DNA from: CAYGDP01 sp964348665
GTDB lineage: Bacteria > Verrucomicrobiota > Verrucomicrobiia > Palsa-1439 > CAYGDP01
Length of the DNA stretch: 37,881 bases
Assembly (NCBI GenBank): GCA_964348665.1
Contig: CAYGDP010000034.1
Span: forward strand, 1 to 37,881
Reading direction: 5' to 3'
This document shows, in pieces, positions 33,057 to 37,881 of the stretch. Both the position numbers and the translations under genes were made by a program. Within the stretch, counting starts at the first letter, position 1. Each line of letters opens with the position of its first letter. Below the pieces are notes generated by a model. That model was not told the DNA's origin and searched no databases. It saw only the letters and a list, made by a program, of their open reading frames with translations.

Positions 33057-36000
33057 ATGGCAATTGGAAATCCATCGGTGGTCAACGATGCGTTCCTCAA
33101 GGGAATCGTCTTCGGCTTTGACATTGGCACCGGCTCCATCGGATACGCCGTCCGACGCGGCAATGAATTTCTCGATGTCGGTGTTCTCATCTGCCCCGAA
33201 GACACTTCCGACCTTAGCGGCCGCCGTGGTTTGCGTAGGCAACGACGCACGCTGCGCTCCAAGAAATATCGTCGCAAATGGCTCGAACAGGAATTAGTCA
33301 AGCTGGGCTTGCCGAAGCCCACAACCAATCACAACGACCCTGTCGCGCTCCGGCTCCGCGCCGTCAATGGCGAAAAACTCCCGCCCGAAGAACTTCACTC
33401 CGCCATCGCCCACCTCTGGAAACGGCGGGGCTATCTTGACGGCGTGCCGTGGGAAAATCAAGAAGGCGCTCGCAGAGACGGCGATGCTAAAAAAGAAGTA
33501 GGAGTCATCAAAGAAAGCATCTCGAAGCTGCGTGAGGATATGAAAAACGAAGGCTGCGATTTGCCCTGCCAATTTCTAACAAAACACCCCGACAACCAGC
33601 GCCGCCGCGTCTGGCCGCGCGACCTGCTCGAAAAGGAATTTCGCGCCATTGTTACAGCACAAAGTAAGAATTGCTCGAAGCTTGCCGAGAAAACCGATTG
33701 GCTACTTTATGGCGATTCGAAACGATACCAAGATACGAAGGGCAAAGAACATTTTGTCTTTCACAAATCCACCGAAGGCCGCAACCCGGGCGTGCTCGGC
33801 CTGCGCTGGCCACGGTTCGACAATCGCGGGCCTGCGCTCGATTCCTGGCAACCAATCGACGGCCAAGGCAGACCGCTTCACGTCGTTCGTAAAAAAAAGG
33901 TGGCTTATGAAAAAGCGCAATGGGAATTAGCGCTAATGAACTTTCGCGTGGTGGATGCGAAGACGCATCAAAAGCGCGACCCGCGCATTGATTTTCCAAC
34001 CTTCGTCACCGCTCTGCGCCAGGAATGGGACAAGAAGGGAAAGGTAACGCAAGCACGGTTGAAAACTCTTGCGAAGCCTTTCGCGGATCGGTTTCTCCTT
34101 ATTGAAGATCAAAAGCCACTGACGCCAGAGTCGGGCAGTGGACGGGCGAAATACTCGTCACTGACGCTTGACCTCCTTCGTAAGGAAATCGCAGACGGTC
34201 GCCGAGTGGATCCGCCACAACCCGTTTTGCGCCGAGACGGAGAAAGCCTTGATCAAGCACTCGATCGCTATCTCACGGATATCAAACATCCGCTTGTGCG
34301 CCATCGGCTCATCTTGTTTCGTCGGTTGCTCAATCAGTTGATCGAAAAGCACGGCACTCCTTCCCTCGTCATTGTCGAGGCTGTCCGCAGCATCGCGCTT
34401 AGTCAGAAAAATAAGAACGAGTTGAATAAACGCAACGAGGAACATCGGAAAGATCGCGAGAACGCGCGAAGTTTCCTCGCCGCGGAGGGACAATCGGTCT
34501 CAAAGAACTCCATCTTACGGTATCGGCTTTGGAAGGAAGCAAAGGGACGGTGCCCATTTTGTCTTTGCCCATTCTGCTTGACAGAACTCCTCCTCGCTGA
34601 TGCAGACATCGAGCATTTAGTCCCTCGCAGACGTGTAGACTGTAATGAGTTTTACAACCTCACAGTTGCTCACGTTCGCTGCAATCGTGAACTAAAGAAA
34701 GACCGGACGCCTTACGAAGCTTTCCACCCTACCGAAAACTGGGATGCACTCAAAAAGAACGCTGCCGATTGTTTTCGTGGCCGCAAACTCGAAATCTTCC
34801 TTAGTCCGAACGCCGAGGAATTGATCGAGTCGACTTCGGATCTTGTGCAAACCTCCTATATTGCCAAAGTGCTGCGCCATATCTGCCTGATTCGGCTTGG
34901 CTGGGTCGGCAAAGATGGGCGCGACCCGACCGACATCAAGAAAGCCGACTCCCTCAAATTCCAAGTCACGAACGGCCAATTGACCAGCCGCTTGCGGCAG
35001 TCGTGGGGCTTGAATCACGCGCTATACGACAAGCCTGCCGAAGACACGGAAGAAGCGTGGAGGCAATACACCGAAAAAAATCGTGGTGACCTGCGGCATC
35101 ATGCGCTCGATGCAATGGTAATTTCCTGCACTCTGCCATGGCTGGCACACCGCACCCACGGTGCGGGTGGGTGGTGGACTACCGATCATACCAACCGCTC
35201 CGTCGCTTCCAATCCTGTCGGCCTAAATTTTGCGAAAGTGAAAGATGAAATCGCCAAAGCTGTCGTTGGCCATCACGTCTCGCGCAGCAATCACCAGCAA
35301 GCCTACGCCACAACTCTCTACGCCAAACGCGACAAAGATACTTACGTGGCGCGCGAAGTTTTCACCAGTCTAAAGCCGAAAGATTTCGACGACATATTCC
35401 CCAAGAAACTCGGCGCGTATTGCGCTGCCGCATGGCTGGAATTTGAGGCGGAGACAACTGACCTCGCAGATCAGTTAAAGAAATCAAAAGGCTGTCTACC
35501 GGAAAGTTTCACTCGCAAATTATGCTTCGCTGACTTCCAACGATGGCGCGCCACAGGCGCGCCCGAATTTGCTTGGCCAAAAGAAGTAAAAATCCCCATC
35601 CGCAACGTGCGGCTGATCTCGGTCAAAGATGATTCTGCTGTCATGCCGTTTAGCAAAGGCACGAATGCGTTCGTGAAGCGCAAAACTTACAAGGCCGTTC
35701 ATATTCATCTTTCGGCTGACGGCAAGAGGTTTGTCCCTGCCCTTATCCCGTATTGGCAGGGAGACACTCCTGTTTGTAACGAACCGATCGATCCCAGCTA
35801 TGGAATTATTACAGTCATAAAAAAAGGACAAGCCGTTGAGCTAAAAAAAACGCTTGCCGCTGGTTACAAACCAGGTCGTTATATCGTGACCGATTTTGGA
35901 CAGGTTCAGGTCATAATTTTGCCAGGGCATATTGCTGACAATGACGATGCCCGTGTCAGTTTTGGCCTGCCTAGAACTGGGATCAAACCAAGATGGCACG

Positions 36001-36080
36001 AGTTTGTATGTTGTCTTGGTTATGAGCTTCCACATTCTCCATCTTCTAAGTCCGAATCTGCGGGTGCGGCTAAAGCTTGA
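33057..36080 (+). CDS. cas9: Cas9 endonuclease, type II-C
   Basis: A 1007-aa RNA-guided nuclease. RuvC-I: GIVFGFDIGTGSIGYA (catalytic Asp22), after an unusual 15-residue N-terminal extension. Arg-rich bridge helix: GRRGLRRQRRTLRSKKYRR (about 53-75). RuvC-II: LVIVEAVRSIALS (Glu441). HNH: ADIEHLVPRRRVDCNEFYNL (His520, Asn534), preceded by CPFCLCPFC (Cys499, 502, 504, 507) and followed by Cys542. RuvC-III: RHHALDAMVIS (His682, Asp685). RLRQSWGLN is typical of II-C. Its size and the lack of csn2/cas4 support II-C. All nuclease residues are kept. The cas1 start lies within its last 59 nt. Confidence 0.97.
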   Translation: MAIGNPSVVNDAFLKGIVFGFDIGTGSIGYAVRRGNEFLDVGVLICPEDTSDLSGRRGLRRQRRTLRSKKYRRKWLEQELVKLGLPKPTTNHNDPVALRLRAVNGEKLPPEELHSAIAHLWKRRGYLDGVPWENQEGARRDGDAKKEVGVIKESISKLREDMKNEGCDLPCQFLTKHPDNQRRRVWPRDLLEKEFRAIVTAQSKNCSKLAEKTDWLLYGDSKRYQDTKGKEHFVFHKSTEGRNPGVLGLRWPRFDNRGPALDSWQPIDGQGRPLHVVRKKKVAYEKAQWELALMNFRVVDAKTHQKRDPRIDFPTFVTALRQEWDKKGKVTQARLKTLAKPFADRFLLIEDQKPLTPESGSGRAKYSSLTLDLLRKEIADGRRVDPPQPVLRRDGESLDQALDRYLTDIKHPLVRHRLILFRRLLNQLIEKHGTPSLVIVEAVRSIALSQKNKNELNKRNEEHRKDRENARSFLAAEGQSVSKNSILRYRLWKEAKGRCPFCLCPFCLTELLLADADIEHLVPRRRVDCNEFYNLTVAHVRCNRELKKDRTPYEAFHPTENWDALKKNAADCFRGRKLEIFLSPNAEELIESTSDLVQTSYIAKVLRHICLIRLGWVGKDGRDPTDIKKADSLKFQVTNGQLTSRLRQSWGLNHALYDKPAEDTEEAWRQYTEKNRGDLRHHALDAMVISCTLPWLAHRTHGAGGWWTTDHTNRSVASNPVGLNFAKVKDEIAKAVVGHHVSRSNHQQAYATTLYAKRDKDTYVAREVFTSLKPKDFDDIFPKKLGAYCAAAWLEFEAETTDLADQLKKSKGCLPESFTRKLCFADFQRWRATGAPEFAWPKEVKIPIRNVRLISVKDDSAVMPFSKGTNAFVKRKTYKAVHIHLSADGKRFVPALIPYWQGDTPVCNEPIDPSYGIITVIKKGQAVELKKTLAAGYKPGRYIVTDFGQVQVIILPGHIADNDDARVSFGLPRTGIKPRWHEFVCCLGYELPHSPSSKSESAGAAKA

Positions 36081-36954
36081 TCAGCTTCGGATCACCGATG
36101 CGGAAACAGGCAAGGAGCGCAGCGTGCCGCTTGCGGACGTTGCTGTAATTATCTGCGCGTCGCGCAACGCAGAGTTTTCCAGCAGCGCCTTACGACGGAT
36201 GGCCGAATTGAACGTCCTGCTGATGGTCTGCGACGAAAAATTTCAGCCGTGCGCCCTCACCGTTCCCTATTATTGTCCGACCAACACTGAATTGCTGCGC
36301 CGTCAGGTCGAATGGACGCCCAAGTGGAAGGAGGCGATGTGGCGGCAGGTTATCACGGCCAAAATCCGCAATCAAGCCGCCGTTCTCGGCCACCTCAAAC
36401 GCGCTCGTTTGCTGTTGAATGGCATCGCCGATCTTTGCGAACGGGGCGAGTCGCCAGCGTACGCCTGTGAATCGCGCGCGGCAAAGAATTATTGGCAACG
36501 CTTGCTTCCACGCTTGAGCGAGACGGAAACCAAGCGCGAGCCGCGCACTCGGGCCGGCGTGAATGGAATGCTCGATTACGGCTACGCCATCGTTCGCTCC
36601 ACCGTCTTGCGCAGCCTCGCTGCGCATGGATTCATCGCCGCGCTCGGCATTCATCACGCCGACAAAGCGGGCAGTTTTGCGTTGGCGGATGATTTGATGG
36701 AGCCGTTGCGCCCGTGGCTGGATCGTGAGTTGTATCAGTATCTCGAGAAAAAACGGCGAGACGGGAAAGCCAGCTCTAAGTCAGTCGAAGGGATGGAGGT
36801 TTGGATTCCGGTTGCCGCGGCGTTGCTGACACTAGAGGTCAAGATGGATAATTCTAACGTTCGATTTCTGAACGCTGTGGATTTGTATATTCAGAGTTTT
36901 GCTAACGCATCGCTGGCTAGAGAATCAAAGCCGTTGAAAATCCCAATGTTGTAG
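36022..36954 (+). CDS. cas1: Cas1 integrase, type II
   Basis: A 310-aa integrase that inserts new spacers with Cas2. It opens MSFHILHLLSPNLRVRLKLDQL and has SVPLADVAVIICASRNAEFS (beta-strand domain). Catalytic residues are in ACESRAAKNYW (Glu150), GIHHADKAGSFALADDLMEPLRPW (His at about 212, Glu227), and ends FANASLARESKPLKIP, as in II-C Cas1. ATG at 36022 overlaps the cas9 coding sequence by 59 nt. No strong ribosome-binding site is seen, so it may be coupled to cas9 translation. Confidence 0.95.
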   Translation: MSFHILHLLSPNLRVRLKLDQLRITDAETGKERSVPLADVAVIICASRNAEFSSSALRRMAELNVLLMVCDEKFQPCALTVPYYCPTNTELLRRQVEWTPKWKEAMWRQVITAKIRNQAAVLGHLKRARLLLNGIADLCERGESPAYACESRAAKNYWQRLLPRLSETETKREPRTRAGVNGMLDYGYAIVRSTVLRSLAAHGFIAALGIHHADKAGSFALADDLMEPLRPWLDRELYQYLEKKRRDGKASSKSVEGMEVWIPVAAALLTLEVKMDNSNVRFLNAVDLYIQSFANASLARESKPLKIPML

Positions 36955-37017
36955 GCCGCGTCACCCGACGCGGCACGCGTGGAATGAAAACGCCGTGTGA
37001 GGTCACACGGCCTACAG
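36950..37017. repeat. REPIN-like double hairpin between cas1 and cas2
   Basis: Outer arms TGTAGGCCG and CGGCCTACA enclose two inner hairpins: GCCGCGTC-acc-CGACGCGGC and GCCGTGTGA-gg-TCACACGGC. It fills nearly all of the gap between cas1 and the cas2 ribosome-binding site and is followed by TTTTTTT. It could weaken or process the cas transcript; it resembles a dispersed verrucomicrobial repeat. Confidence 0.75.
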
Positions 37018-37040
37018 ATTTTTTTAAGAAAGGAGGCTGT

Positions 37041-37388
37041 ATGCCACGATCCCGTTCTGTGGTGTGCTGCAAATATCGTATGGCTTGGATGCTTGTCATG
37101 TTTGATCTGCCAGTGGATACGAAAGACGCGCGGAAAGCCGCGTCCGACTTTCGCAAAGACCTGATCCACGATGGTTACTTCATGGTGCAGTTCAGTGTGT
37201 ACGCGCGCCCCTGTGGCAGCGCCGACCGCATTGACACGCACGTGCGCAGGTTGCGCCCGATGATCCCCGCGCGCGGCCAAGTGCGCGGCATCACGATCAC
37301 GGACGCGCAATGGGGACGCATGATTGTCGTGCAAAGCCAAAAAAAAGTTGCGGCCGAAAATATGCCGGAGCAGATGCTTTTCTTTTGA
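37041..37388 (+). CDS. cas2: Cas2, type II
   Basis: A 115-aa protein that bridges the Cas1 dimers during spacer acquisition. VMFDLPVDTKDARKAASDFRKDLIHDGYFMVQFSVYARPC is the family core, with the conserved Asp in FDLPV. The ATG at 37041 has AAAGGAGG at 37029-37036. It has an N-terminal extension of about 13 residues before MAWMLVMFDLP; an internal ATG at 37080 is the shorter alternative. It ends in KVAAENMPEQMLFF. It is the last cas gene. Confidence 0.93.
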   Translation: MPRSRSVVCCKYRMAWMLVMFDLPVDTKDARKAASDFRKDLIHDGYFMVQFSVYARPCGSADRIDTHVRRLRPMIPARGQVRGITITDAQWGRMIVVQSQKKVAAENMPEQMLFF

Positions 37389-37393
37389 TGATT

Positions 37394-37431
37394 CACAGGC
37401 AGGGACGCCCACCTCGGCGGGCGAGCCTGTG
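37394..37431. repeat. Hairpin just after cas2
   Basis: CACAGGC and GCCTGTG arms with inner GCCC/GGGC pairs. It may be a dispersed repeat or act as a cas operon terminator-like hairpin; no T-run on the plus strand. Confidence 0.55.
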
Positions 37432-37445
37432 CCCCAAACCATTGC

Positions 37446-37482
37446 AAAAAAAGAGCGGCATCTGCTTTCGCAAATGCCGCTC
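37446..37482 (-). terminator. Rho-independent terminator of the predicted tracrRNA
   Basis: On the minus strand a 13-bp stem starts GAGCGGCATTTGC with a GAAA loop and ends GATGCCGCTC, one G-U pair only, followed by seven Ts. It is one of the strongest hairpins in the window. Confidence 0.88.
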
Positions 37483-37594
37483 AATCAAACGACCTCGCAG
37501 CGTCGGGGTGCAAGCTCTGGTTGCCCAGTCTTCTCAGTGCCCGACGTTGGTCAGCATATTTGAGATGGTGCCCCCCGTCCAAAGGGTGCTCCAA
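37446..37594 (-). ncRNA. Predicted tracrRNA
   Basis: The minus-strand stretch AGCACCCTTTGGACGGGGGG at about 37572-37592 pairs with the repeat's GCCCCCCGTCCAAGGGATGC region with one insertion and one deletion, and the following ACCATCTCAAAT pairs with the repeat 5' end GTTTGGGAT. Downstream a CGTCGGG...CCCGACG stem encloses a CTGG-GCAA-CCAG hairpin, and the molecule ends in the terminator at 37446-37482. The predicted length is about 150 nt. The exact 5' end is inferred from the promoter. Confidence 0.83.
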
Positions 37595-37601
37595 CACCTG
37601 C

Positions 37602-37629
37602 ATCATACCACCCTACCGATGTCGCGCAA
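37602..37629 (-). promoter_or_regulatory. Predicted tracrRNA promoter
   Basis: On the minus strand: -35 TTGCGC (37624-37629), 16-nt spacer, extended -10 TGGTATGAT (37602-37607 for TATGAT). The start would be near 37594, just before the anti-repeat. Confidence 0.6.
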
Positions 37630-37652
37630 GGCCGTTTTTCGTGCGGCGACCT

Positions 37653-37881
37653 ATCGTAGCATCCCTTGGACGGGGGGCAATCCCAAACAGAACCACAATT
37701 TTCCTATTTTTCGCGTTGATCGTAGCATCCCTTGGACGGGGGGCAATCCCAAACAAGCGAAAGGAAGCCAATGAATCCGAGTTCATCGTAGCATCCCTTG
37801 GACGGGGGGCAATCCCAAACAGAACGACAATTTTCCTATTTTTCGCGTTGATCGTAGCATCCCTTGGACGGGGGGCAATCC
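37653..37881 (-). CRISPR. CRISPR array, 36-nt repeats, 30-nt spacers (partial)
   Basis: Three full repeats (37653-37688, 37719-37754, 37785-37820) and a fourth cut by the window end (37851-37881). On the plus strand the repeat starts ATCGTAGCATCCC and ends GGCAATCCCAAAC. In the minus reading it starts GTTTGGGATTGCC and ends GATGCTACGAT, the last part matching the extended -10 form (TGnTACnAT) known in II-C repeats. Three spacers of exactly 30 nt are seen. Spacers 1 and 3 differ by one base. The repeats show no mismatch. The array continues beyond the window. Confidence 0.97.

Larger units (their letters stand above)
32824..33122. repeat. Direct repeat, copy 2 (true cas9 leader and 5' end)
   Basis: Second copy of the 299-nt block. 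Here it continues into intact cas9. The PH-domain remnant is truncated at its left edge. Confidence 0.95.

Noticed and set aside
37310..37774. A 154-codon plus-strand frame spanning the tracrRNA region and the array
   Set aside because: It runs through the anti-repeat, tracrRNA stem-loops and the CRISPR repeats; it has no ribosome-binding site and no known domain.
37653..37881. CRISPR array transcribed on the plus strand as a continuation of the cas operon
   Set aside because: The plus-orientation repeat begins ATCGTAG, unlike typical II-C repeats; only the minus reading has the terminal extended -10 motif and fits the minus-strand anti-repeat and terminator.

Overview
The window (about 57% GC by eye) looks like a chromosomal stretch of a PVC-superphylum bacterium, most likely a verrucomicrobial lineage. 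This is inference. The support is a DapL-type diaminopimelate aminotransferase, several secreted planctomycete/verrucomicrobial-style hydrolases, many small palindromic dispersed repeats between and inside genes, and a compact type II-C CRISPR locus. No rRNA, tRNA or transposase gene was seen.

Positions 1-27684 are mostly housekeeping and accessory metabolism: the end of a thiolase and a FadJ/FadB-like beta-oxidation protein, MsrA, an MFS exporter divergent from an MntR-like regulator, a PTS IIA-like protein, a GNAT, secreted esterases, an orphan class III cyclase-like protein, a DUF1428-like protein, a BNR propeller, a MoaD-like carrier, an oxidoreductase, SppA coupled to prephenate dehydratase, a 2-hydroxyacid dehydrogenase, DapL and a membrane spermidine-synthase-like protein. 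A minus-strand operon follows (dehydrogenase, acetyltransferase, glycosyltransferase, DegT aminotransferase). It resembles WbpB/WbpD/WbpE enzymes for a diacetamido-uronic acid sugar and lies just downstream of panB.

Positions 27685-37881 are the unusual part. A type II-C CRISPR-Cas locus is read rightward as cas9 (1007 aa), cas1, cas2. A 36-bp-repeat array follows and runs off the window end. Between cas2 and the array I predict a tracrRNA on the minus strand, with an anti-repeat, an internal stem-loop, a strong terminator and its own promoter. The array is most likely also read from the minus strand, because each repeat then ends in an extended -10-like motif, as in known II-C arrays.

The cas9 promoter, leader and first 22 codons exist twice, as 299-bp direct repeats at 27751-28049 and 32824-33122. 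Between them lie 4.77 kb holding a secreted lectin-like protein gene and four tandem paralogs of a small secreted protein. Each paralog is preceded by a full or decayed copy of the 3' end of the lectin-like gene, so a [gene tail + small secreted gene] module was amplified in place. Recombination between the two direct repeats would remove the insert and leave cas9 facing panB directly.
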